Part shown: piece after piece, positions 16,669 to 25,720 of the stretch
Layout of the letters: every line of letters begins with the position of its first letter
How positions within the stretch are numbered: the stretch's first letter is position 1
Assembly: GCA_024280755.1 (NCBI GenBank)
Contig: JAJRPN010000030.1
Span: 62,001 to 126,000, forward strand
Direction: 5' to 3'
Source: Planctomycetota bacterium
GTDB taxonomy: Bacteria; Planctomycetota; Phycisphaerae; Phycisphaerales; UBA1924
Length of the DNA: 64,000 bases
Notes under the pieces: model-generated
What the model saw: only the letters and a program-made list of their open reading frames with translations
What the model was told of the DNA's origin: nothing
Databases searched by the model: none
Made by a program: the position numbers and the translations under genes

Positions 16669-17679
16669 ATGCGAGTACGCTGGCGTGGTTTAGAGTTACC
16701 TTCACAGGTTATCGCAGATCCAAAGTTCACCGATGATACCTTCGGGCGGTTATCAGTTGAGCCATTCGAACGCGGCATGGGCACAACGATCGGGAACTCC
16801 CTTCGTCGTATCCTGCTTTCGTCCCTCGAAGGTGCATCCGTCACCGCGATCAAGATCAAAGGCGTCGAGCATGAGTTCACCTCGTTGCCGGGCGTTCTTG
16901 AAGACACGATCGATATCGTTCTCAACATCAAGAACTTGATCGTCAAGCTCGAAGGCGATGAGCCTCGCGTGATGAAACTCGCGGCTCAAGGCCCTGGCGA
17001 AGTCACCGCTGATCTGATCGAAGCGGACACCAATGTGACCATCGTCAATAAAGATTTGGTCATCGCAACACTCACCGAAGAGATCCCATTCGAGATGGAG
17101 ATCCATGTCGGCAAGGGTCGCGGCTATGTCCCGGCTGCCGAGCAGTTCGGTCGCAATGAAGATCAAGAAATCGGGCTTATCCCGGTCGATGCGATCTACT
17201 CACCTGTCCAGCGTGTTCGCTACCATGTAGAGGACACCCGCGTGGGCATGAAGACAAACTTTGATAAGCTCACCATGGAAATCTGGACCGATGGCACCGC
17301 CACTCCAGAGATGGCACTCGTCGAAGCCGCCAAGATCATGCGTAAGCACCTCAACCCATTCGTCCAATACTTCAATGTTGGCGAAGAACGGGTTTCAGAA
17401 AATGCAGCAGCCGCTGCTGGTGTAGATGAAGAGTTGATCCGCAAGCTCAACATGCCAATCGAACAGCTTGATCTGTCCGTGCGTGCATCGAACTGCTTGG
17501 AATCAGCCCGCATCGACACCGTTGCACAGCTTGTGACCAAGAACGAACCTGAGCTTCTCAAGCTTCGTTCGTTCGGGCGTACCTCGTTGCGTGAAGTGAA
17601 GCGTAAGCTTCTTGATATTGATTTGGACCTGGGCGTTGAACTTCCGGAAGGATACAACGCTGCTGGTGGAATGCTCTAA
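16669..17679 (+). CDS. rpoA: RNA polymerase subunit alpha
   Basis: The 336-residue protein has the alpha N-terminal dimerisation domain (EPFERGMGTTIGNSLRRILLSSLEG, ITAIKI-type KGVEHEFTSLPGVLEDT) and the C-terminal domain that binds UP elements and activators (ELDLSVRASNCLESARI-like, LLKLRSFGRTSLREVKRKLLDI). GAGGAG is seven bases before the ATG at 16669; earlier in-frame ATGs lack a site. It lies between a terminator and rplQ. Confidence 0.98.
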   Translation: MRVRWRGLELPSQVIADPKFTDDTFGRLSVEPFERGMGTTIGNSLRRILLSSLEGASVTAIKIKGVEHEFTSLPGVLEDTIDIVLNIKNLIVKLEGDEPRVMKLAAQGPGEVTADLIEADTNVTIVNKDLVIATLTEEIPFEMEIHVGKGRGYVPAAEQFGRNEDQEIGLIPVDAIYSPVQRVRYHVEDTRVGMKTNFDKLTMEIWTDGTATPEMALVEAAKIMRKHLNPFVQYFNVGEERVSENAAAAAGVDEELIRKLNMPIEQLDLSVRASNCLESARIDTVAQLVTKNEPELLKLRSFGRTSLREVKRKLLDIDLDLGVELPEGYNAAGGML

Positions 17680-17761
17680 GCGATATTAATCCGCATCGGA
17701 TTGATATTGATAGTTATTGAACTCTGACGCGGCGACGCGTCTTGAAAGTGAAGGAAAAGCC

Positions 17762-18415
17762 ATGCGTCATCGTAAAGCCGGCTTTAAGTTAGGACGAACC
17801 ACTGCTCACCGCGAAGCTATGCTCCGCAATATGGCTGCAAGCCTTTTTGAGCATGGTCAGATCACCACGACCATCCCCAAGGCGAAGGCTCTCCAGCCAT
17901 TCGTCGAGAAGATCATCACCAAAGCCAAGCGTGGCGATATGCACGCTCGTCGGCGTGTGATCTCGATGCTTGGTCGTGACCGCAATGCGTTTGCATGGTC
18001 ATACATCGCTAAGAACGCGACTGAAGAGCAGCGTGAAAAGGTTGAAGAGCAACGCGAGTTCGTTCAAGGGTTCTTTGATATCCCAGATATCGAAACCATC
18101 GAACGCAACCGCTATGGCGAGCTTCGCAAGGCTCCTAAGCTCGTGCGTCACATCTTTGAAAATGTCGCACCACGCTTCGAAGACCGTGCTGGTGGTTACA
18201 CCCGTATCGTTCGCATCGGTCGTCACCGTCTCGGTGATGCTGCTGAACTCTGCGTGATTCAGTTCGTCGGCAACGAAGAAGGCCCAGAGATTGGTGGAAA
18301 CCCATCGGGTCGTCGTCGCACCGCTGACAAGCGTACCGCCTTTGCTGCAAAGCTCCGTAAGGATACAGCAAAGACCGATGCACCAGCGGCTGAAGAAGCA
18401 TCAAGCGACGAGTAA
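17762..18415 (+). CDS. rplQ: 50S ribosomal protein L17, long form
   Basis: The N-terminus is L17 (MRHRKAGFKLGRTTAHREAMLRNMA, EHGQITTTIPKAKAL), as is the later GGYTRIVRIGRHRLGDAAEL. At 217 residues it is well above the usual 115-130, with a helical charged insert near residues 75-125 (EEQREKVEEQREFVQ) and an Ala/Lys/Glu-rich tail. AAGGA at 17751-17755 supports the ATG at 17762 over one at 17717. It closes the cluster. Confidence 0.95.
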   Translation: MRHRKAGFKLGRTTAHREAMLRNMAASLFEHGQITTTIPKAKALQPFVEKIITKAKRGDMHARRRVISMLGRDRNAFAWSYIAKNATEEQREKVEEQREFVQGFFDIPDIETIERNRYGELRKAPKLVRHIFENVAPRFEDRAGGYTRIVRIGRHRLGDAAELCVIQFVGNEEGPEIGGNPSGRRRTADKRTAFAAKLRKDTAKTDAPAAEEASSDE

Positions 18416-18438
18416 ACTGCCGTAAGTAAACAAACCAA

Positions 18439-18467
18439 CCCCGCCTGATTTTTAGGCGGGGTTTTTT
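18439..18467 (+). terminator. Intrinsic terminator after rplQ
   Basis: CCCCGCCT (18439-18446) pairs perfectly with AGGCGGGG (18454-18461), followed by six Ts. It marks the end of the ribosomal cluster. Confidence 0.93.
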
Positions 18468-18521
18468 ATTGAAGATGGGCACAAACGCCAACCAATCGCA
18501 CGCAAGGAACTATGATCCGCC

Positions 18522-19559
18522 ATGCTCAACGCACTCAATGAGATTGAATCGACCGGACTCGCTGCCCTTGAATCTGTTACTACAGCAGACGAACTCGAAG
18601 CGTGGCGCGTCGCGTTTGTTGGCACCAAAGGCAAGATCCGGTCGGTCATGCCGATGATGAAAGATGTCGCCAAAGAAGACAAAGGCGTTGTCGGCAAACG
18701 ACTCAACGAGGTCAAAAACGCGCTTGAATCCGGGCTCAAAGCCAAGCAGGCAACGCTTGGTTCAGGGGCTTCTGGTGCTAGCACGGGCCCAATGCTCGAT
18801 ATGACCGAGCCGGGAACGATCAACACCCATGCGTTAGGTCGTGAGCACATCATCACTCGTGTACGCGGCGAGCTCGTCGAGATCTTCGCCCGTCTTGGTT
18901 TTGAGGTTGCCCAAGGCCCAGAACTCGAAGACGAAGAACACAACTTCGCCAAGCTCAACATCCCCGATGCGCACCCTGCGCGTGATCCGATCGATAATTT
19001 TTATGTTGATGATCCACGCAAGGTCGATATGCCTCGGATGTTGCGGAGCCAGACCTCGACTGTCCAGATCCGCACGATGGATGACGCGGTCGCCAAAGGA
19101 TGGGGCCCGCCGATTAAGATTGTGTCGCCGGGGCGGGTCTACCGACCAGATACGGTCGACGCGACGCACAGTTTTATGTTCCACCAGATCGAAGGCTTAT
19201 ACATCGATCGTGATGTCTCGATGTCTGATCTGATGAGTACGCTTTTGCAGTTTGCTCGTGCGTACTTTGGTGAAGAGGCCGAGGTGCGTTTGCGTCCGAG
19301 CTTCTTCCCGTTTACAGAGCCAAGCGCAGAGTTCGACATGATGATCTCGCTCAAGCCCGGCGAACCCGCAGAATGGGTAGAACTTGGCGGGTGTGGTATG
19401 GTCGATCCCAATGTGCTCAAGGCGTGCGGGATTGATCCAGAAGAGTGGAGCGGGTTCGCCTTTGGATTTGGGATCGAACGCATCGCGATGGGCAAGTACG
19501 GCATCCCCGATATCCGTATGCTCTTCGAGAACGATGTTCGGTTCTTACAACGAGTGTAA
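18522..19559 (+). CDS. pheS: Phenylalanyl-tRNA synthetase alpha subunit
   Basis: The 345-residue protein fits PheS, which charges tRNA-Phe with PheT. The N-terminal coiled-coil (residues 1-90, VAFVGTKGKIRSVMPMMK) binds tRNA; the class II catalytic domain shows HPARDPIDNFYV, MLRSQTSTVQIRTM, FMFHQIEGLYIDRDVS and the motif 3 region FGFGIERIAMGKYGI. pheT does not follow; the next gene is an unrelated membrane protein, so PheT must be encoded elsewhere. AAGGA lies 12 bases before the ATG, a long spacing. Confidence 0.96.
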   Translation: MLNALNEIESTGLAALESVTTADELEAWRVAFVGTKGKIRSVMPMMKDVAKEDKGVVGKRLNEVKNALESGLKAKQATLGSGASGASTGPMLDMTEPGTINTHALGREHIITRVRGELVEIFARLGFEVAQGPELEDEEHNFAKLNIPDAHPARDPIDNFYVDDPRKVDMPRMLRSQTSTVQIRTMDDAVAKGWGPPIKIVSPGRVYRPDTVDATHSFMFHQIEGLYIDRDVSMSDLMSTLLQFARAYFGEEAEVRLRPSFFPFTEPSAEFDMMISLKPGEPAEWVELGGCGMVDPNVLKACGIDPEEWSGFAFGFGIERIAMGKYGIPDIRMLFENDVRFLQRV

Positions 19560-19597
19560 AAAAATCTGGTATACTTTCAGTATCACTGGAGGTCATG

Positions 19598-20206
19598 ATG
19601 GACGAACTCGAAACAAGCGCAACAGAACAATGGGAACCCGATGAGCTGATGAATCCACGCCCGAAGTGGCCTAAGGTCATCGGGATTATCAGCATCGTCC
19701 TTGGTTCACTCGGGCTTACCTGCGGCGGGCTTGGGCTTGTGATGGCTCCGCTTTCTGCAAGCATGCTCAAACCAGTGCTCGAAGGCGATCCTGTTCCCTA
19801 CGGGATGCAACTGGGCGCAGTGGATTATGTCATCGGCGGGATCGGTCTGCTGCTGAGTATTTTGCTGTTGGTCGCTGGTATCGCTGGCGCGACAAGAAGA
19901 CCAAGCACCCGATCGCTCCATCTTGCGTATGCACTGTGTGCGATACCGATGAACATTTGGGGAATGATGAACCAGATGGGCAAGCAGGCACTCAACGAAC
20001 AGTGGGCACAAGACTATCCGAATAATCCAATGGCCCAAGGCATGGACCCTTCAAGCAACCCCGGCACGCAGATAGGACAGATGGTCGGGCTCGTTGTATT
20101 CTTATTGCTCGGCATCGGCATTCCTGCACTGTATCTCATCTGGTTTGGACTCATTAAGACCAAGCCCGAACAAGTCACCGGCGATGATGCAGAAGCCGTG
20201 TACTAA
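19598..20206 (+). CDS. Small membrane protein of unknown function
   Basis: This 202-residue protein has four likely membrane segments, at about residues 24-50, 74-98, 107-127 and 163-190, with an acidic N-terminus (MDELETSATEQWEPDELM). GGAGG at 19588-19592 is five bases from the ATG at 19598, better than the adjacent ATG at 19595. TATACT at 19570-19575 could be a -10 element. I recognise no family. A terminator follows. Confidence 0.7.
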   Translation: MDELETSATEQWEPDELMNPRPKWPKVIGIISIVLGSLGLTCGGLGLVMAPLSASMLKPVLEGDPVPYGMQLGAVDYVIGGIGLLLSILLLVAGIAGATRRPSTRSLHLAYALCAIPMNIWGMMNQMGKQALNEQWAQDYPNNPMAQGMDPSSNPGTQIGQMVGLVVFLLLGIGIPALYLIWFGLIKTKPEQVTGDDAEAVY

Positions 20207-20229
20207 ATCACTGACAAGATTTCAAAGAA

Positions 20230-20260
20230 AAAACACCCCACATGACGCGGGGTGTTTTTT
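20230..20260. terminator. Bidirectional terminator
   Basis: AAAACACCCC and GGGGTGTTTT arms (20230-20239 and 20249-20258) frame a nine-base loop; A- and T-runs flank it on the two strands. It lies between convergent genes ending at 20206 and 20285 and should serve both. Confidence 0.85.
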
Positions 20261-20284
20261 ATGGAATGTCTTAGGTTTGGTGGG

Positions 20285-23038
20285 TTACGGGCAACCTGCG
20301 CTAAACAGACTCAGGAAGGCCGAGACATCGAAGAAGTTGAGCATGCCGTCGGCGTTGAAGTCTGCGACAAGATCACCCGCAGCGAACGCATTGAGGAAGG
20401 CGGAGACATCGAAGAAGTTCAACACGCCATCACCATTGAGATCTGCTTGGCACAATGACCCAAAGGTGACCGTCTCGTTGAGGATCGTCGCATTGCCCGA
20501 GTCTTCGAGTGCAACGACGGTAACGGTGTTGTCGCCCGGAACCAAATCGAGATCAAAGGTGTAGTTGTAGGTGTATCGGTCGTACGGGATGACCTGGTTT
20601 GAGACATTGATCAGTGTGAGGGGATCGACGCCGTTGTCCAAGTTGAGGAACATATGGATGGTCTTGGCGGTGCGGTCTTGCAGGTTCACCGTGAACCCTG
20701 GGCGAGCGTCTTGGGTAATCATGCCGGCTTGCTCAAGATCAACCGCTGGCGATTGGCGATCGATATAGATCACCTTGCGGACCTCGCGGAAGATCGGGGT
20801 CGTGCCCGCATTGCGATGGCGGAAGACGATGACCGAAAGGTAGTGATACCCTTCGCTGAGTTGGGTCGCATCGATCACCTGACGATACAGCCCGAACGAG
20901 CTGCCTGAGCCAAAGAGCGGGGCGTTGAGTGTTTCGAAGAACTCGTATCCGCCGATGACTGAGGAGGTCGTTGGAATATCGACTGAGCCGTTGTTGTTGG
21001 AGTCGGTGTTGCGTTGATCGAAGGCGAAGAGTGCATTGTCATCGGTATTGGGATCGAGCGCATCGCCGGCTGTGGTCTGCACCCGAATCTCGAATGAGTC
21101 ATCGGTGATCACGGTTGCATTGTTCAAGCGTTGGAGGAAGTCGGGGAAGGCTGACGGGTCAGGATCGATCGCGCCATCAGCACCGATAAAGGTGACGGTG
21201 GCATCTGGCAATGCTTCTGCGTAGATCACATAGCCCTTGCCGTGTTCGAGGGTGCCGGTCTTGTTGTTGGGGACAACCAGGCTCACAGAACCACCTGCGC
21301 CAACGATGATGGTCTCAGGGATGGCATTGGTCGGATCGATCAACGGATCGGCAGCGTTGCCGGTCATCTCGTGAAGGCGGGTGCCTTGTGGATACTGCGT
21401 ATTGACAGTTACAAACCGTGCGCCCGCATCGAATCGGTCATTGACCGCGACCAAACAGTTTGCTTGGCCGTTGAATGCTCTTTCGTAGACGAGTACATCG
21501 TTGATGTTGCCGTTGAGCTGGAAGTATTGTCCGTATCCGATTTGATTGCGGAGTTGAACCAGCGTGGTCATGGTGTCGTCGAGCATTTGGGTTGAAGCAT
21601 CCCAACCAAGAGCCATGGGGATCCCTTCGCGAGGGTAGAACCCGCCGCTGCGAGGGGTGCCGCGACCATTGTGATAGACGATGGTTCGACCGGGACGCAA
21701 GAGCATATAGGCGTGCATTTGGAATCCCTGATCGCGTGCGTTTGGGAGTTGAGGCATCGAGGTGCCATCGCCCCAGGTGCCATTATCATGCGAGAATACA
21801 TGGTTCATGCCCATTGATCCGTTGATGATCCCGTCATCAGCGACATCAAGATGGCTTGAGTCGGTGTTGGAGGTAATGCTCGACCATGAACCCAACCCGC
21901 CTGCGTTGAGCAGATCGCGGAGCCGAGCAGCTCCTTGGATATCGAGCGAATCGCGGTTGCCGAAGGAATCTCGGCGGATCTGGTTGTTGAGCATATCAAA
22001 GTTGCCCGAGATATTTTCACCAAAGCTAAACGGCGTGATTTTATTGCCTGTTGCTGGCGAGGTGCGGGTTTTGTAGACCGCTGAATCAAAGAAATCGTCC
22101 CAGAACCAGTTGGGAATATGCTTGTGGGCATCAAGACGGAACCCGTCGACGCCTTGCACCTCGACCATCCACTGTGCCCATCGCATAAGCATCCCGGTCG
22201 CGTTGTCGGTGACCGGGTCTCCGTTGAGCGGGGCGTTGAGGTTAAATGGGTACCGGGTGAATGCTGTAGAACCAGGGTTGTTTGAAGTCCCCGGGTTCGT
22301 AAAGTTAAAAGGCGAGAGGATCTGGTCTGGGTAGAGCCGTGCATTGTTTGCATCGGGGATATTGAAGATCGTGCCTGCGGGGATATTGAGCGGATTGCCC
22401 GCATCTACCGGGTGCCTGATGAACTGGTTGTCTGATTCATGAGAGATATCAACCAAGGCGACGAGATCACCATTGTGCAGGTTGTATCGTGTGCCGCCGG
22501 GGTTTTCGGATTGGAAGTAGCCCGCTGCGTTCCCATTGTGGAAATCGCCCCAGTCGTCTGTTGGTTGCTTATTGCGTGGCGGACTCTCGCGCGGGGTCCA
22601 GAGTCCGGGATACCAACCTTGTGCGAGGAATGCGTCCGATTCGGTGCGTCCGCCATTGTGGTTGAAGATCGCGTCGATGTAGATTTCTGCACCTGCCTGA
22701 TGCAACTCGTCGACCATCGCGCCGAAGGTTGCCTCGGTGCCGTAGGTTGTGCGCTTGCGCGATGACGAGAACGAAAGCAACGGCGGCTTTCCAAGATCAA
22801 ACCGATCGAACGGGTCATATCCGGGGCTTTGGAACGAGGCCGTGGAAACTGGCGGAATCCAAACGGCGTTGTACCCGGCCAAGAAGAAGTCAGGGACTCG
22901 GCGCTCGATATCATCCCACTCAGTCTCGAACCACTGAAGATAGTTCTGGTTATTCTGAGCGTGCGCTCCTGAGACTGCGACGCCTGCAAGAGCAGAGATC
23001 GCGAGGAGTTGGTATCGGCGGAGGGTATTGGTGTTCAT
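20285..23038 (-). CDS. Secreted GH13 alpha-amylase with dockerin-like C-terminus
   Basis: The 917-residue protein starts with a Sec signal peptide (cleavage near AHAQ, residue 28). The GH13 barrel shows DAIFNHN at 122-128, GFRLDAHKH with nucleophile Asp303, the acid/base Glu341 in SFGENI, and FSHDNG with His417-Asp418. These residues fit hydrolysis of alpha-1,4-glucan. A beta-rich region follows, then two EF-hand-like repeats near residues 865-915 (DLNGDGVLNFFDVSAFL and DFNADGMLNFFDVSAFL) between two Cys, a dockerin-type anchor seen in Phycisphaerae. It is divergent from the GH31 gene, suggesting shared control. Confidence 0.9.
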   Translation of the reverse strand: MNTNTLRRYQLLAISALAGVAVSGAHAQNNQNYLQWFETEWDDIERRVPDFFLAGYNAVWIPPVSTASFQSPGYDPFDRFDLGKPPLLSFSSSRKRTTYGTEATFGAMVDELHQAGAEIYIDAIFNHNGGRTESDAFLAQGWYPGLWTPRESPPRNKQPTDDWGDFHNGNAAGYFQSENPGGTRYNLHNGDLVALVDISHESDNQFIRHPVDAGNPLNIPAGTIFNIPDANNARLYPDQILSPFNFTNPGTSNNPGSTAFTRYPFNLNAPLNGDPVTDNATGMLMRWAQWMVEVQGVDGFRLDAHKHIPNWFWDDFFDSAVYKTRTSPATGNKITPFSFGENISGNFDMLNNQIRRDSFGNRDSLDIQGAARLRDLLNAGGLGSWSSITSNTDSSHLDVADDGIINGSMGMNHVFSHDNGTWGDGTSMPQLPNARDQGFQMHAYMLLRPGRTIVYHNGRGTPRSGGFYPREGIPMALGWDASTQMLDDTMTTLVQLRNQIGYGQYFQLNGNINDVLVYERAFNGQANCLVAVNDRFDAGARFVTVNTQYPQGTRLHEMTGNAADPLIDPTNAIPETIIVGAGGSVSLVVPNNKTGTLEHGKGYVIYAEALPDATVTFIGADGAIDPDPSAFPDFLQRLNNATVITDDSFEIRVQTTAGDALDPNTDDNALFAFDQRNTDSNNNGSVDIPTTSSVIGGYEFFETLNAPLFGSGSSFGLYRQVIDATQLSEGYHYLSVIVFRHRNAGTTPIFREVRKVIYIDRQSPAVDLEQAGMITQDARPGFTVNLQDRTAKTIHMFLNLDNGVDPLTLINVSNQVIPYDRYTYNYTFDLDLVPGDNTVTVVALEDSGNATILNETVTFGSLCQADLNGDGVLNFFDVSAFLNAFAAGDLVADFNADGMLNFFDVSAFLSLFSAGCP

Positions 23039-23163
23039 TGAGGTATCCAGAAAAGGTCAAAGATCGAGTACAAAGGTCGATTTTTAGAGCAGGCATGCTC
23101 TTGTACGGATTATCGCCTATTATCGTTGAGTTGTGAACCTACTTTCGTGGGATATTTCGGAAT

Positions 23164-23197
23164 AATTGGCACTTTTTTGTCCAATTTCTGGTATGGT
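23164..23197 (+). promoter_or_regulatory. Candidate promoter and inverted repeat before the GH31 gene
   Basis: AATTGG (23164-23169) and CCAATT (23181-23186) form an inverted repeat spaced 11 bases. TTGGCA (23167-23172) and the extended -10 TGGTATGGT (23189-23197) could be a promoter with a long 19-base spacer. An operator overlapping a promoter in this divergent gap would suit sugar control. By eye only. Confidence 0.35.
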
Positions 23198-23241
23198 CCC
23201 AGAGAAACCTTCCAATCTTTCGTGAATCGGAGATAGTTGAC

Positions 23242-25380
23242 ATGTCCATCCGCAGAATAATCATCGCCTCAGCCTTCCTTGCGCTGACCATGACCACCCT
23301 AGTCTTGGCCCAAACGGCCGCCCCAACCGCAGAGGTCATCGCCGATGGCATCATCCGGTTCGATGCCTCGCATGATGCCCGGATTAACCGCCGGCCTTCG
23401 ATCGCGATGGTCCGCCAGTTTGAATCCATTGGTGACATCGACCCAGCATCGCACGCCCTCGCTCCGACATTCTCGATCAATGACGAAGGTCGATTCGTCG
23501 CAGCGATCAAGATCGAGCCACGCACCAGTCTCTACGGCACCGGGCAGGTCGCCGGCCCATTGTTGAGGAACGGGTTTGTCACCGAGACCTGGAACTACGA
23601 TGCGTTTGGTTATGGGCTCGATGCAAAGAACCTGTACACATCCCAGCCTTGGGTGCTTGCTGTTCGCGAAGACGGCACCGCCTTTGGCGTGTTGGCCGAC
23701 ACGACCGAACGATGCGAGATTGATCTGCGCGATGGGATTACTTTCCGCGCAGTGGGGCATTCATTCCCAGTGATCATTGTTGATCGCGCGACGCCTCAAC
23801 TCGTTATGGAAGGGCTCGCCGAACTCACCGGCACCATCGCGATGCCGCCTCGCTGGGCGGTTGGATTTCATCAATGTAGATATTCGTATAATCCTGATTC
23901 ACGCGTCAAAGAGATCGCCGACGGGTTCCGCTCGCGTTCATTGCCAGCCGATGTTATTTGGATGGACATCGATTACATGGATCAGTATCGTGTGTTTACT
24001 TTCGACGAGGAAGAGTTTCCCAATCCCAAAGAACTCAACGCGTATCTTGATTCCGTTGGTTTTAGTAATGTCTGGATGATCGATCCGGGTGTGAAGGCTG
24101 AGGAGGGATATTTTGTCTATGACTCGGGCACAGAGCATGATGCGTGGACCAAGAAAGCCGACGGCAGTGTGTTTCACGGCGAGGTCTGGCCGGGCGTATG
24201 CGTCTTCCCTGATTATCTCAATAAAGATGTCCGCACCTGGTGGGCAGGGTTGTACAAAGATTTTATGGCCTACGACATCGACGGCGTATGGAACGATATG
24301 AACGAACCAGCCGTGTTTAACTCGAAGACCAAGACCATGCCCGAGGACAATATTCATGATGCCGATCCAGAACTCGGCGGCCCGGGCACCCACGCACGCT
24401 ACCACAATGTCTACGGCATGCACATGATCAAAGCCACACGCGAAGGCGTGATGGCAGCGAACCCAAACAAACGCCCCTTCGTACTTTCGAGAGCAAACTT
24501 CTTGGGTGGACACCGCTACGGCGCGACCTGGACCGGCGATAACTCGGCAACATGGGGACATCTCGATATGTCGATCCCGATGTCGATCAACCTTGGTTTG
24601 TCGGGTCAACCGTTCGTCGGCCCAGACATCGGCGGGTTCGCATACAACGGCGATGGCGAGCTCTTTGCCCGATGGATGGGCTTTGGCACACTCTTCCCAT
24701 TCGCGCGAAGCCACACTGCAAAGGGTAATATCGATAAAGAACCGTGGTCGTTTACGCCTGAGATCGAAGCGACTTCAAGGCGCGCACTCGAACGCCGATA
24801 TCGCTTGATGCCCTACATTTATACACTCTTCCACGAATCATCAAAGTCCGGCGCATTGATCGCGATGCCAACATTCTTTGCAGACCCTGCCGATCCTGCA
24901 CTCCGATCCGAAGACGATTCCTTCTTGCTCGGCGAGAGCCTACTCGTGTCTGCAAAGGTGACGCCCGATTCCGATCGCGCAGCCATCTTGCCCAGGCCAA
25001 TCAATGGCGTCGAATGGGCGAAGTTTGATTTCGAGAGCTTCGATGGCGGCAGAGATTCCAAAGATTCTGATCTGCCAGACCTGTACATCCGCCCGGGTTC
25101 GATCATCGTCACCTGCCCTGTCACCCAATACTTCGGCGACCGCCCCGACCAACGCGACGAGATCACGCTGCTTGTGCATCTCGACAGCAATGGCGAAGCA
25201 ATCGGCACGCTCTATGAAGATGCTGGCGATGGGATGGAATACATGATGGGCGAATACCTGCTGACGACTTTCAAGGCATCACGCGATGGCGAGAAGGTAG
25301 CCGTCGAGGTGATCGCACAAGAGGGCAAGATGGTGCCGCCATTGCGTAGGATTATCGTGCGAGTGCTCTCAACCCACTGA
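23242..25380 (+). CDS. GH31 alpha-glucosidase, secreted
   Basis: The 712-residue enzyme has a Sec signal peptide ending near LAQTAA (residue 25). The GH31 core shows WMDIDYMDQYRVFTFDEEEF, the nucleophile in GVWNDMNEPAVF (Asp352) and the acid/base Asp433 in TWTGDNSATW, then SGQPFVGPDIGGF. This family releases glucose from the non-reducing ends of malto-oligosaccharides. A beta-sandwich C-terminus follows. It should act on products of the neighbouring amylase outside the cytoplasm. Its end is four bases from the convergent small gene at 25385. Confidence 0.93.
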   Translation: MSIRRIIIASAFLALTMTTLVLAQTAAPTAEVIADGIIRFDASHDARINRRPSIAMVRQFESIGDIDPASHALAPTFSINDEGRFVAAIKIEPRTSLYGTGQVAGPLLRNGFVTETWNYDAFGYGLDAKNLYTSQPWVLAVREDGTAFGVLADTTERCEIDLRDGITFRAVGHSFPVIIVDRATPQLVMEGLAELTGTIAMPPRWAVGFHQCRYSYNPDSRVKEIADGFRSRSLPADVIWMDIDYMDQYRVFTFDEEEFPNPKELNAYLDSVGFSNVWMIDPGVKAEEGYFVYDSGTEHDAWTKKADGSVFHGEVWPGVCVFPDYLNKDVRTWWAGLYKDFMAYDIDGVWNDMNEPAVFNSKTKTMPEDNIHDADPELGGPGTHARYHNVYGMHMIKATREGVMAANPNKRPFVLSRANFLGGHRYGATWTGDNSATWGHLDMSIPMSINLGLSGQPFVGPDIGGFAYNGDGELFARWMGFGTLFPFARSHTAKGNIDKEPWSFTPEIEATSRRALERRYRLMPYIYTLFHESSKSGALIAMPTFFADPADPALRSEDDSFLLGESLLVSAKVTPDSDRAAILPRPINGVEWAKFDFESFDGGRDSKDSDLPDLYIRPGSIIVTCPVTQYFGDRPDQRDEITLLVHLDSNGEAIGTLYEDAGDGMEYMMGEYLLTTFKASRDGEKVAVEVIAQEGKMVPPLRRIIVRVLSTH

Positions 25381-25384
25381 TGGA

Positions 25385-25720
25385 TTAGTTTCCAGTCGTG
25401 CTCATACTGATCAATCGATGGACGGGAATAGCTGTGAAACTTGGAGCGTCCTGGTTTGGATACATCATCGAAAAAATGAGTAGCGAATCGTCTATGGATA
25501 CAAGAACACCAGTCCCCTTGCTTGTGCTGTAGCTGTTCGCTGTTTTGCGAGTCATGTATGAATACGAGAACTCTCTGCCGATGTAAGAGTTGTTTTCCGC
25601 GATGCCTTGTGTGCTCGTTGAACTCGCGAAAGATCGCGGAATCAGTACCAGAGCGAGTAGGGCGAAAAGCAATATGATTACTGAGAATGAAAACTTGCTT
25701 GTTGTTTGATTTCTGTTCAT
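25385..25720 (-). CDS. Small secreted or membrane-anchored protein, unknown
   Basis: This 111-residue product has an N-terminal hydrophobic segment (FSVIILLFALLALVLIP) that may be a signal peptide or anchor, then a polar Ser/Thr-rich body. Its ATG overlaps the stop of the ABC ATPase gene in ATGA, so it is probably translated with the transporter operon. I recognise no family. Confidence 0.55.
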   Translation of the reverse strand: MNRNQTTSKFSFSVIILLFALLALVLIPRSFASSTSTQGIAENNSYIGREFSYSYMTRKTANSYSTSKGTGVLVSIDDSLLIFSMMYPNQDAPSFTAIPVHRLISMSTTGN

